Translations under genes and position numbers: made by a program | NCBI GenBank assembly: GCA_014885115.2 | Contig: WKLE02001096.1 | Span: 1 to 16,019 of the forward strand | Direction: 5' to 3' | DNA from: Asterionellopsis glacialis | Taxonomy: Eukaryota > Bacillariophyta > Plagiogrammaphyceae > Rhaphoneidales > Asterionellopsidaceae | DNA: 16,019 nt | Notes under the pieces: model-generated | What the model was told of the DNA's origin: nothing | Databases searched by the model: none | The model's input: only the letters and a program-made list of their open reading frames with translations | Shown here: positions 9,401 through 16,019 of the stretch, one piece after another | Position numbering within the stretch: position 1 is the stretch's first letter | Layout: each line of letters begins with the position of its first letter

Positions 9401-9476
9401 ATCTTCCGTGTCGATGAACTGGTCGCCGTATTCCTCCTCGTGACCGAACAGCTGTCGCCGCCAATCTTTGCAACAT
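6405..9476 (-). CDS. Large pentatricopeptide repeat (PPR) protein, probably mitochondrial
   Basis: PPR proteins bind organellar RNA through helical-hairpin repeats and act in processing, stabilisation or translation. This 1023-residue protein is a single uninterrupted frame. The first ~30 residues are rich in Arg and lack acidic residues, as in a mitochondrial presequence, without the hydrophobic signal seen in the plastid-type proteins here. From about residue 140 to 965 I count 18 or 19 repeats with the pattern PD..(T/S)(Y/F)N.VL.AW followed by a second helix of the type A.KAEEILK.M. Examples start PDTISYNTLLHAW, PSTFHFNAVLKAW, PDANTYRSVMEAW and PDVISFNAVLNAC. Many repeats are longer than the canonical 35 residues. 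I see no C-terminal E/DYW editing domain or SMR domain. The start is preceded by a good context (ACC before ATG). It is convergent with BASS and upstream of no obvious operon partner. Confidence 0.93.
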   Translation of the reverse strand: MLQRLAATAVRSRGGIRRPVHRHGRSLQYKAETSIGNPQRIALYSTSSESSPDNYSNNAVGPISPSKEGPPEPSALWWSSAPLDQRVDHVLYRVKPGAMSNPTWQKARGLIPACGERKDIKGARMAEQVLDRLLKEASIQKYFRVNSTLVNICMDTWIKTGLPDACERVESIFQNVITESKERPEKVEPPDTISYNTLLHAWSSSASQNATQRVEEIIATMEKLSHTQPDGPVHPDAWSYHQVLECYANRSSQYGAAKAAEDWLLRLSELGINDENKSDSLPSTFHFNAVLKAWANSNEAKGPERSHEILLAMINLYTKGHENAKPDDSSFSTVTNAFAKRGTPESAEKAEEILKQMEELDLADTDMTSSLNSVINAWAKSGAPNAGEKADILLQKALSEMGNPHKRYTPSVITYTSCVEAHSQGEGGAEKAEAFLHKMISAYKSGEIDVSPNTFTFNRAIFAWATSKKPEGPMRAQALLHLMDELSSTNKSFKCRPNLSSYSFCVDAWTRDESAADASTKALMLLDRMKDGDIKPDSFIYHNVIKGLARSSLSGVAGATTKVLEVFQLMEDEFWGGNRKSQPDFITCNIVLSCLIREGNTKAAEKASEILERMDEMYESGNTDIEPDANTYRSVMEAWVKSGDKQSTRKVIALLDKMIKLDEDKKSRVRLEQRVFRLVLQLLADSSNTREASHHAYRIFKKMVKLHKCGYNLIQEGGACFSACLKAVAKGGHPESVEMTQEIVNSIMEMHHAREISELPNRYAFGSAVVASLSSSDGEGFRNAEAILNLMKSLARNGHPYLQPDISIYVSSITMLARTRLPKNIEKAERILLMVEGERRQGALVTGADKVSWNSVINAWARSRVHDKAKRARLALDKMDEFSKIGKGAIKPDVISFNAVLNACVFTGGPSNVIQEAKRIAIQTFEDLKRSEGIKPDHVTYYTMVKMYKYLEETGEERLNGMKSTFEECCCAGQVGKLTVKEMFSVLTEDQQKEVLGFTSKDYSQQNHRRCLPESWTRNLRED

Positions 9477-9679
9477 GGTGATTGTTCACAAAATCTGTCA
9501 AATGTCTTTCACAAAAAAAATTATTCCACCAGAGGCTCGGTTGAAAAGATGTTGAATTTACTAGAGTACGAGTACATGTGCGATACACGATGCTGAGGCC
9601 TGGCCTCCAACCGGCGGTGAATCGATTTTTGAAATTTCTGAGCAGAAAATTATTTTGTGAAGCTGTGGAGGGAGACACC

Positions 9680-9718
9680 CTCTCTAAACTAGAGCGAGGA
9701 AGACTCTCTAATCCAGAG
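9680..9718. repeat. Paired 15-bp repeats, each with hairpin ends
   Basis: CTCTCTAAACTAGAG (9680-9694) and CTCTCTAATCCAGAG (9704-9718) match at 13 of 15 positions. Each begins CTCT and ends AGAG, so each could fold into a short stem. It lies about 200 nt upstream of the PPR start on the minus strand; role unknown. Confidence 0.55.
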
Positions 9719-10093
9719 CCCGATTGAACACTCTAGGACCTAGAATACAACGCCAATACTACTGGTCGTGGTCACAGATTCATTTGGAAATAGCCTGTTT
9801 TATTTGTTTAAAGTTAGTACCGCCACAAAGAAATTGAATGCAGTGTGCAAGGTTAGTTTGATAACGTCACTTCTTTCTTAAAAAGTTTTTAAAAGTGTGA
9901 TTCTAAGGAAACACCACGTGCATATTTTTACAGTTTTCTCTAATGAGTAAATATACCAACCGAACCGATTTCATGAAGGTTCACTAGGGAGCAAGTCACA
10001 ACTGGATAATCGATTTTACATGCTTCGTCCAACTATATTTATGGGATAATTACTTCTATGTAGACATAATCATAACGCAATCTTGGGCTGGAC

Positions 10094-10142
10094 GGCTTCA
10101 AAGCTCTAGTCTTTACAGAGGGAGTTCAAAGTTTTTGAAGCC
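10094..10142. repeat. Inverted repeat downstream of the OB-fold gene
   Basis: GGCTTCAAA (10094-10102) and TTTGAAGCC (10134-10142) are perfect reverse complements around a 31-nt loop. The loop contains an inner CTCT/AGAG pairing. On the minus strand it would sit about 105-150 nt past the OB-fold stop codon, so it could be a 3' UTR or 3'-end structure. Confidence 0.45.
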
Positions 10143-10246
10143 ATTGACAGTCATTCGAAATAATGCCTACTTTTTTCTCCTGATCTTTTCTCGCCGGAAA
10201 TCGTGCGTTTTCAATATTTTTCAACCTTTCTTCGTAGAAAGATAAA

Positions 10247-10576
10247 TTATGTTTTTACAATATGCGATGCTTCAAGAAATGTACGCCTTTCTTCCTTACG
10301 TAACGTTCCAGTTACAAAGACATTGTCGCCGATGTCAAGTTTTGGAGTACACCCACCGAATAACGATGGATTAAGCACCCGTACAATTAACTTTGCCCCA
10401 TTATTTGATACATCCATCCTTCCAAGTTCGTAGTCCAAAATCGTTACAGTACCTCCCACTGTCACTTCTTTTTTCAAGAACGATGCAGTGTGAAATATTA
10501 CTTCTTGGATTGTCCTTATTGATGACGGCGGTGCCTTTGTTAGCTGCGACTGTTGGTTGTCATGAGTTGCCGACAT
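10247..10576 (-). CDS. Small OB-fold protein, TEN1-like or RPA-small-subunit-like
   Basis: The 109-residue product has the size and pattern of a single-domain OB-fold. Residues about 18-33 form an N-terminal helix (IRTIQEVIFHTASFL). Strand-like segments follow: TVGGTVTILDYELGRMDV, AKLIVRVLNP, GDNVFVTGTLR and TFLEASHIVKT. The order (helix, 'GGTV.ILDYE', then 'IGDNVFVTGTL.....LEA') recalls TEN1, the small subunit of the telomere-capping CST complex (CTC1-STN1-TEN1), more than other nucleic-acid-binding OB proteins, but RPA3/RPA14 has a similar plan. The start follows a polar, Gln-rich N-terminus and is the only in-frame Met before the domain. No intron is needed. It is divergent from the TatB gene with a 581-nt gap. 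I am fairly confident of the OB fold and only moderately so of the TEN1 assignment. Confidence 0.6.
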   Translation of the reverse strand: MSATHDNQQSQLTKAPPSSIRTIQEVIFHTASFLKKEVTVGGTVTILDYELGRMDVSNNGAKLIVRVLNPSLFGGCTPKLDIGDNVFVTGTLRKEERRTFLEASHIVKT

Positions 10577-11157
10577 GTTTTCAATGGCTTCTTTCGGGTC
10601 GCCGAACTATTAGTCCTAGAAGAACTGGCTAGGTGTTTGTTGTCTTGCCTACTTACTACCAGTACTGGAGGTCACATGACGTATAGGACCAATACTGATC
10701 GGAGGGGATTTGAAAACACTTCCCAACGGTACGAAAACCATATAATTCAGCTTCTTTTATCCTCCAAGGGTGTTCATTCTGTTTGTTAGTACGTGTTGGT
10801 ACGAGCACCTCAGTTAGTACCTGTACGTGATTTTACGCACCTTTCTGTAGGGGAACCAAAACACGTGTAAGCGCATGCTTGATGGATGTGCTGCGATCGA
10901 TTGGAAAGAAAGACCATCAAACTAGAGTCTGCAGTCGAACAAGCCTGGCAGAACTACAGTCTACTGCGATCTGAACTTTTTGCTGTTAGTGCTTGGTACG
11001 TCTGTTGATGCGTTGTTGCCCTTTCTCTCTATGGAAGATTTCTGCAAGGAGAGGAAGCTGTAACATCGCGTGCATTACGACTGTTAAAGCACCGATAAAC
11101 TTCACCGAGAGTGCGTTATAGATTGCTGATCTCCATTCTCTCTTTTATTCATACACT
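10577..11157. other. Divergent promoter region between the OB-fold and TatB genes
   Basis: The 581 nt between the two start codons contain no supportable gene. They include the perfect palindrome CCAGTACTGG near 10659-10668, a TGACGT element at 10677-10682 (a CRE-like core known from CO2/cAMP-responsive promoters in diatoms, but easily occurring by chance) and several GTAC tetramers at 10785-10830. A pyrimidine-rich stretch precedes the TatB start. Confidence 0.45.
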
Positions 11158-12410
11158 ATGAGATTTTACCTCGGAGGATTTCTTCTGTTACTGCTTCAAG
11201 CAGGTTTCTCTGCTGCTTCTCTGAACACACAACCTGCTTTTGTGTCGTCTTCACGAGTTCAACCTGGTTCATTGTCGCAAGCCAAATGTAGTCAATTCCA
11301 AGGGAAACAATTACACTTTGTGCCTCGACCAGTAGCACGGCGCCAGCAAACTTCCTCGAAAGGAACTGAACTTAACATGTTCATGGGAAGTGATGGTGGA
11401 ATTTTGGGTGTTGGTGGTCCGGAGGTGGTAAGTCAATGGTGTCGACCATCACAATAGAGAATTTGCGTATGAATTTGTGAGACGTTTGGTGTATATGCTA
11501 TGAATAATTTTATTTATTCCAAAGTTACTAATCATTCAATGTTTCTTTGTTTGGAAATTTTCAGTTTACCATTCTCCTTGTTGGTTATTTTGTTCTTGGT
11601 CCTTCTGATTTGTACAAAGTGGTGAAGGAGGTCGGGAAATTCATTCAAAACTTCCGTACTCTTGGAACAGACCTTACTAAGACTGTGGAAAACAATTTTG
11701 AGAGTCAATTAGAACTGGAGGAAATCCGTAAAGCTCAACGTGAGTTGAACGATGCTTTTTCTTTCCGTCGTACAATCAATACGGAAGACGAGGCTGAAGC
11801 TTTCTCAACCAAACCGGAAGATCGTCCAGGATCTGCTGGAATAACGGGAGCAGCAGAACCGGCTGCAGCTGCTTCTGCTGCCGCCACAGCGGATGGGACA
11901 GCACCAAAGAAAAAAATCAGACGGCGTGTGAAAAAGACAGCAGCACCAGTGGAAGAACCTGAACCAATGCCAATGGAATTGAGTATGCCACCAGCACCTG
12001 CTCCTGCTCCTGCTCCTCCGGTTTCCGAGTCCTTATCACGGCCGCAGGATATCCCTGTTCCCGAGTTAGACCCATGGTTTGCAGAAAACCAACCTGAGGA
12101 TAGTAAGTATAGCGGAATAGCAAAGGCAGAAGAACAAGACCGTTTTGCAGCTCAACTAAGTGGAAATTGGAATGAACAAATCTTGGCTAATGAAGATAAA
12201 CTTTCGCCACTAAGTAAGATCATGGAGAGGTTGGCAATTCTTGAAGAGGAGAAGAACGCAGCTGATCTTCGATTGGAAGAAGAATTTCGTCTTCGGGGAG
12301 AGCTTGAAGAAAAGTATTACAGAGAAAAGAGAGATTTGCTGGAGGGAGCTGCTGCTGAAGTTCAGGCCAATGCTTATGAAGGCATGACAGAGAACAAGGA
12401 GTCGAAGTAG
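11158..12410 (+). CDS. tatB: Plastid Sec-independent translocase TatB/Hcf106 homologue (2 exons)
   Basis: A membrane component of the twin-arginine (cpTat) pathway, which moves folded proteins into the thylakoid lumen. Exons 11158-11427 and 11565-12410 join in phase 0 across a 137-nt GTAAGT...TTTTCAG intron with a branch-point-like TTACTAAT at 11525. The product is 371 residues. A signal peptide (about 1-20) is followed by L22 or a nearby residue and a basic, Ser/Gln-rich transit stretch. Splicing reconstitutes the family core at about 81-125: GGILGVGGPEV joined to FTILLVGYFVLGP, then the amphipathic helix SDLYKVVKEVGKFI. The membrane Glu, the hinge LGP and the later LELEEIRKAQREL segment favour TatB/Hcf106 over TatA. 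Beyond about residue 165 is an Ala-rich stretch, a basic cluster (KKKIRRRVKK, about 205-214), a Pro/Ala linker (PPAPAPAPAPP) and a predicted coiled coil at about 305-350. The extension is long for the family. Confidence 0.88.
11428..11564 (+). other. Intron of the TatB/Hcf106 gene
   Basis: This 137-nt GT-AG intron begins GTAAGTC and ends TTTTCAG, with in-frame stops inside. It splits the gene exactly within the transmembrane segment. Joining the two sides yields an uninterrupted GGPEV-FTILLVGYFVLGP core, which is strong evidence for the splice sites. Confidence 0.85.
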
Positions 12411-13176
12411 AAGGTGTCATAGTTATTCGGTATTTATATTTATGTATGCACAATGCCGAGTTCTCCAATTCTGGGACACTTGATCCGCAATCCTTCAACC
12501 TTTAACGCTTAAACACGGAGAGATGTACTTTCATTACAGTATTGGTTGGTCATCTGGATTTTGTCTGCTTTCGCTAAGTTCGCTTATTTTTGTATAAGTG
12601 TAGCTTATTTTTCATTGTAAATTGGAATACATTATTTCTTTCCCCGACTTCTTTTCTTTCTTTACTTTTTGTTGAGGATTGTTGATGATATCCCAAAAGC
12701 GAGTCAAGCAACATCAGGACTCTAGCTAGCTAGAGAGGACTACCGTCTGTAGGACTCTTTAAAATCCTGGGGGACTATCGGTAAATACAAGGACTCCACT
12801 CCACATAATAAAAATAATGTTAAAACCTCAACTCTAACCAATGCCCGTTGAATGATTGAACACGTACGTGTGTGAGGTGCTGTGAGGTGTTAGACAGCTT
12901 GTATATTATACCAGTACTGGTACAACGTAGGGTGGACTTACATAAAGGTAGCTGGCTCCGCTAAAAGTACTATCTACACAATCGCTCTCCAGAAAAGATT
13001 TTTGGCCTCGCACCCCGCCCTGCTGTTGGGCACTCACAGCAAGCTCGATTCTTGAAACCTGAACCCGGTGGTAAACGTAGTGACATGACATTGAGGTTCG
13101 TCCTGAGATTCATTTTCTCTTGAGAAAGCAAAAAAGCGACCGTCGAGTAATTCGATATTATTTGAAGTGAATTGTC
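12411..13176. other. Intergenic region between the TatB and DUF89 genes
   Basis: These 766 nt have no supportable gene. After the AT-rich 3' flank of TatB there is a perfect 16-bp palindrome at 12720-12735, four AGGACT copies between 12716 and 12795, and the perfect palindrome ACCAGTACTGGT near 12911-12922. The DUF89 promoter must lie in the right-hand part. Confidence 0.5.
12716..12795. repeat. 16-bp palindrome with clustered AGGACT copies
   Basis: CTCTAGCTAGCTAGAG at 12720-12735 is a perfect palindrome. AGGACT occurs at 12716, 12736, 12751 and 12790, with a further GGGGGACT at about 12768. The cluster is 380-460 nt upstream of the DUF89 start. It may be a binding-site cluster or simple-sequence drift. 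Confidence 0.5.
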
Positions 13177-14649
13177 ATGATGCTCACAGGCCCTGCATTG
13201 TCCTCTTTATGCCTTTTCTTTCTGTCTGCCCGCACGACAAATGCCTGGTGTGCAAATTCTTTTCAGAAACAAAAAGCCTTGTTAAGTTCCATTTCGTCTA
13301 GTAGGAATCAAGAAGTCAGAACGGTCATGTCAACTTCTTCCTCTACGCCTAAACCGAAAATAGCATTGCCGCCACCAATCCTGTCGGATACTCCGGGAAC
13401 ATGGGCCTACGATACCATGTCACGTCGAGTAGATTCGGATATCTTACAGCGCACTTATGAAGATTGTGAATCGGATCTTGCATCCCCGGGATTTGAAAAT
13501 GAGTTGAAAAGATTTCAAGATTTGAGAAGCGAATTGCAAAGTGCGGCCACCACAAAACTCACATATTTACCAGATTTGCCAGCTGACGCTTCCGCTGAAC
13601 GCCAACGTGAATATGCGGAATGGAAAGAAATGCTTTCCCCTTTTATTGACAACGATGATACTTGGTTGTCAGCACCTTGGCTAGTTACTGAGTTTTACGT
13701 TTACCGTCGTCTCATGCAAGCCTTGGGTTATTGGGATGAAAGCTCGAAAGGTTACAAATACGATCCATTTATTAAGGCTAAACGTGATGGACTTAAGAGT
13801 AGCCCAGGCAGTGCTGAAGCCATGCTCGAAAAGATTTTTACTCTTCCCAAGACCAAAGAAGGAGTTGCTCTTGCATCTGCGTTTGCTTTATGGGGAAATA
13901 AAATGGATCTTTCAATTTGGCCAGCTGATGTTTCAAACCAGGATGTTGACGTGTTCTCCGGAGTCTTGGCCAGTGCCAGTGAAAACTTATTGCATGATGA
14001 CACACTGTTGCTCGAAGACCACTGTGAGAAGTTACGTGCAACTGGTGGAGGCAATGTTGATATTATTGTAGACAATGCTGGTTTTGAGCTAGTTACAGAC
14101 CTTGCCTTAGCTCACCATTTGGTAGATAGTGGTGTAGCAAAATGTGTCACTTTCCAACTCAAGTCACATCCTACCTTCGTTTCTGATGCTCTTGAAAAGG
14201 ATCTACTTGAAACTGTCGAGTATTATGCCAATTTGGATTCTGCCGCATTCCCCAACTGCCAAAAGGCGGGTGATCTTTGGAAAACCTTTTTGGAGAAGGG
14301 TCAATGGAAATGCAACGAGGACAACTTCTGGGTTCAGCCCTTTGCAATGTGGGATATGACAGAACCACTTCGCACTGATATGCAACAGCGTTGTGATTTA
14401 GCTTTCGTGAAGGGAGACGCCAATTACCGCCGTCTATTGGGAGATCGCTTGTGGGACTACAGTGATCCCTTCCAAGATGTTGTTGGATGCTACTTCCCCT
14501 GTCCTGTATGCGCTCTTCGGACATTGAAAGCTGAATTAGGTTGCGGAATGGATGCCGACCAAGTAGAACGGGCTAAATCTCTCGATGACAACTGGCTTGT
14601 GAATGGGCGTTTTGGAGTTGTCCATTTCGGCACCGGCGCTGGAAATTAA
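13177..14649 (+). CDS. DUF89/ARMT1-family metal-dependent phosphatase, with plastid-type leader
   Basis: Belongs to the DUF89 (PF01937) damage-control phosphatase family, of the eukaryotic ARMT1/YMR027W subgroup. These metal-dependent enzymes dephosphorylate sugar phosphates and side-product metabolites; human ARMT1 was also reported to methylate protein carboxyls. The 490-residue single-exon protein shows the subgroup motifs: WLSAPWLVTEFYVYRRL at 163-179, GNKMDLS at 240-246, the metal site DNAGFELVTDL at 299-309, KGDANYRRLLGDRLWD at 412-427 with its conserved Asp, the Cys-containing CPVCALRTLKAEL at 442-454, and NGRFGVVHFG near the C-terminus. Ahead of the enzyme is a signal peptide ending TNA|W24, then a basic, Ser-rich stretch, as in diatom plastid proteins. 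A second Met at residue 51 (13327) could start a leaderless cytosolic form, since the enzyme domain begins only near residue 75. The gene converges on the sulfotransferase, 81 nt apart. Confidence 0.9.
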   Translation: MMLTGPALSSLCLFFLSARTTNAWCANSFQKQKALLSSISSSRNQEVRTVMSTSSSTPKPKIALPPPILSDTPGTWAYDTMSRRVDSDILQRTYEDCESDLASPGFENELKRFQDLRSELQSAATTKLTYLPDLPADASAERQREYAEWKEMLSPFIDNDDTWLSAPWLVTEFYVYRRLMQALGYWDESSKGYKYDPFIKAKRDGLKSSPGSAEAMLEKIFTLPKTKEGVALASAFALWGNKMDLSIWPADVSNQDVDVFSGVLASASENLLHDDTLLLEDHCEKLRATGGGNVDIIVDNAGFELVTDLALAHHLVDSGVAKCVTFQLKSHPTFVSDALEKDLLETVEYYANLDSAAFPNCQKAGDLWKTFLEKGQWKCNEDNFWVQPFAMWDMTEPLRTDMQQRCDLAFVKGDANYRRLLGDRLWDYSDPFQDVVGCYFPCPVCALRTLKAELGCGMDADQVERAKSLDDNWLVNGRFGVVHFGTGAGN

Positions 14650-14730
14650 AGCTAAGGCATACCATGTAAGTGCAGATTCAATGAAAATGTCAAGATTATA
14701 GGGCATTTACCACAAAGCTATTTTTTTTCT

Positions 14731-15891
14731 TCACCTCCATACGGCTCTCCAATCTTCTCCAAGCAAACCTGCCAATTGTGCGTTGTATGGTTCAAAAAGC
14801 TCTGTCAGCATCTCCCTTGTTTTGTTTTTCATGGGGTTATAAATATGCTTAAGATTGTTGTGTGGCTCGAATTCACCGGGCATGGCGTATTCCGGAAGTC
14901 CGACATGCCGGAGGACTCGCTGGTACACGTGTTGTGGTCGTTTCTCCAGGTCATCATATTTCAACACCAGAAGAGTTTTAGGGTATGTGAAATATCGTAT
15001 CCATTTTCGAATTTGTATTGCATACAACCCACGAAGCAAAAATGTGTTCTCAAGTAATCTTCCACCAGCATTGATGAATTTGTCAAAGCATTTCTCTTGT
15101 TCTTTCAGAGTCTGGTTGGATGCGGGGTAGAATCCAGCAAGTCTTAATTGATCAATTTCTTTTTTTATTTGAGTTTCAAAGCTTTTTGGTCGATTTCCTG
15201 TTGAAATATATTTTTGAATCGAATCGAAACTATAATGTGAATACGCGCGGTCTACAGGATTTCGTAGAATTGCAACTACCTTTACCCAGGGAGCTATCCT
15301 CTTCATTGTTGGTGCAACATGAGGCAATACCAAGTATGACGGAGTCTTTTCAAAAGAAATTTTTTTTGAAGTGTCACCTGAAAGAAAATAAGTGGCATAT
15401 AATTGCCTCATTCGGCAATCTTCTTCCTCTTGGCGGATGTTGCTTTTTGCTCCATTCAATAATGCGGTTTTTCCATTACGATCATAGTTCCAATCAAAGA
15501 AATGTATTTCAGTACTATTTTTTTCAATATAATTCTTGGTCGGCAGTACATTGGGATGCTTTATAAGATAATGAAAAAGAGAGGACGTTCCAGACTTTTG
15601 ACTACCAATAATTACAAATGCTGGAGTTTGTGGAAAAGTAATGTTACTTGTCCCATTAAAACAGGTATGTTGATGTACCATGATATCTCTTGGTTTACTA
15701 CGTTCAGATATTATATGAAAAGTTGATTTCTCTATTTGAAAGTTGTTTAATATTTCACTTAGGAAATCAATATTCATGTGTTGTACAGATTCAATATTTT
15801 GATGCAACCAAAAAAGGACTGCCATCAGCCGAAGGAATCGACGTGGTACGCGTAGGTTATAAATCGATTGCACATGTGAGGATACCATCAT
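14731..15891 (-). CDS. PAPS-dependent sulfotransferase, type II membrane / Golgi style
   Basis: Sulfotransferase-domain protein (Sulfotransfer_1 type) that would transfer sulfate from PAPS to a carbohydrate or similar acceptor, probably in the Golgi lumen. The single exon encodes 386 residues. The 5'-phosphosulfate loop is IIGSQKSGTSSLFHYL at about 94-109, with the usual GS.K.GT core. A conserved F/K segment (SFEKTPSYL, 179-187) follows, and then the 3'-phosphate loop AILRNPVDRAYSHYSF at 207-222 with its Arg and Ser. The C-terminal part has YDDLEKRP and the family's late H...Y.PM segment. The N-terminus has Arg residues before a short hydrophobic run (about 19-30), consistent with a weak type II anchor. 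Candidate N-glycosylation sites include N79 and N83. Two adjacent ATGs occur at the start; an upstream exon cannot be excluded. The acceptor cannot be predicted; sulfated polysaccharides of the cell wall or exudate are one possibility. Confidence 0.88.
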   Translation of the reverse strand: MMVSSHVQSIYNLRVPRRFLRLMAVLFWLHQNIESVQHMNIDFLSEILNNFQIEKSTFHIISERSKPRDIMVHQHTCFNGTSNITFPQTPAFVIIGSQKSGTSSLFHYLIKHPNVLPTKNYIEKNSTEIHFFDWNYDRNGKTALLNGAKSNIRQEEEDCRMRQLYATYFLSGDTSKKISFEKTPSYLVLPHVAPTMKRIAPWVKVVAILRNPVDRAYSHYSFDSIQKYISTGNRPKSFETQIKKEIDQLRLAGFYPASNQTLKEQEKCFDKFINAGGRLLENTFLLRGLYAIQIRKWIRYFTYPKTLLVLKYDDLEKRPQHVYQRVLRHVGLPEYAMPGEFEPHNNLKHIYNPMKNKTREMLTELFEPYNAQLAGLLGEDWRAVWR

Positions 15892-16019
15892 GGCTTTCCA
15901 GCCTTGGTGGCACAGATGCGAAAGTTCAGGGAACGTTTCTGTCTTACATCTAATTCATGGCTGTCATGACGATGCGCGCTATTGAACATTGGCGATGCCG
16001 AGTCGCCGGTTTGATTATG
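15892..16019. other. 5' flank of the sulfotransferase gene to window end
   Basis: Only 128 nt remain. No coding frame or element can be supported. The stretch probably holds the sulfotransferase promoter or 5' UTR. Confidence 0.4.

Larger units (their letters stand above)
9477..10246. other. Intergenic region between the PPR and OB-fold genes
   Basis: These 770 nt hold the 5' flank of the PPR gene and the 3' flank of the OB-fold gene, both on the minus strand. I find no convincing coding frame and no tRNA. Local structure consists of a diverged pair of 15-bp repeats at 9680-9718 and a 9-bp inverted repeat at 10094-10142, annotated separately. Confidence 0.5.

Noticed and set aside
6405..9476. 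Numerous + strand frames antisense to the PPR gene
   Set aside because: All are short shadows of the 1023-codon frame, which has unmistakable repeat structure.
9388..9678. 96-codon minus-strand frame over the PPR start
   Set aside because: It overlaps the PPR N-terminus in another frame, has no recognisable features and is explained as chance.
9986..10010. GGTTCACTAGGG resembling a tRNA T-arm
   Set aside because: It lacks the GGTTCRANNCC consensus and no acceptor, D or anticodon stem can be built around it.
10553..10789. 78-codon + strand frame in the OB/TatB divergent region
   Set aside because: There is no domain, no compositional support, and it overlaps the OB-fold N-terminus antisense.

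Overview
The window looks like nuclear DNA from a photosynthetic stramenopile, most likely a diatom. Four predicted proteins start with a signal peptide followed by a Ser/basic stretch, with F, W or L at the predicted cleavage site. This resembles the bipartite plastid-targeting presequences of diatoms. Other support is the short GT-AG introns (137-210 nt), the compact alternating-strand layout, and a giant intronless PPR protein of a kind seen in stramenopiles. The species cannot be named from the sequence. There is no bacterial operon structure, CRISPR array, recognisable transposon or tRNA.

Layout: (1) 414-2559 (+) is a four-exon MATE-family membrane transporter. (2) 3095-3772 (-) is a small, very acidic Glu/Ala-rich protein with a five-base first coding exon. 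It is convergent with the MATE gene, and a 43/44-bp tandem duplication carries its stop codon. (3) 3773-5072 is gene-free DNA with GTAC-rich palindromes, an AT palindrome, direct repeats and a G-rich minisatellite with G-quadruplex potential. (4) 5073-6341 (+) is a plastid-targeted BASS/SBF sodium-dependent organic-acid transporter. (5) 6405-9476 (-) is a 1023-residue PPR protein with a mitochondrial-type N-terminus, converging on BASS across 63 nt. (6) 10247-10576 (-) is a 109-residue OB-fold protein, possibly TEN1-like or RPA-small-subunit-like. (7) 11158-12410 (+) is a two-exon plastid TatB/Hcf106 homologue with an unusual long C-terminal extension. (8) 13177-14649 (+) is a DUF89/ARMT1-family metal-dependent phosphatase with a removable targeting leader. 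(9) 14731-15891 (-) is a PAPS-dependent sulfotransferase, probably of the Golgi lumen.

The genes do not form one pathway. The recurring theme is organelle traffic and expression: two transporters, one thylakoid protein-translocase component and one metabolite-repair-type enzyme carry plastid-style leaders, and one organelle RNA-binding protein is probably mitochondrial. I do not see a convincing new multi-gene system. The most original observations are the TatB C-terminal domain, the TEN1-like OB protein, the stop-free multiple-of-three intron in the MATE gene, the dual-start DUF89 gene, and the acidic protein with a CaaX-like end and duplicated stop-codon segment.
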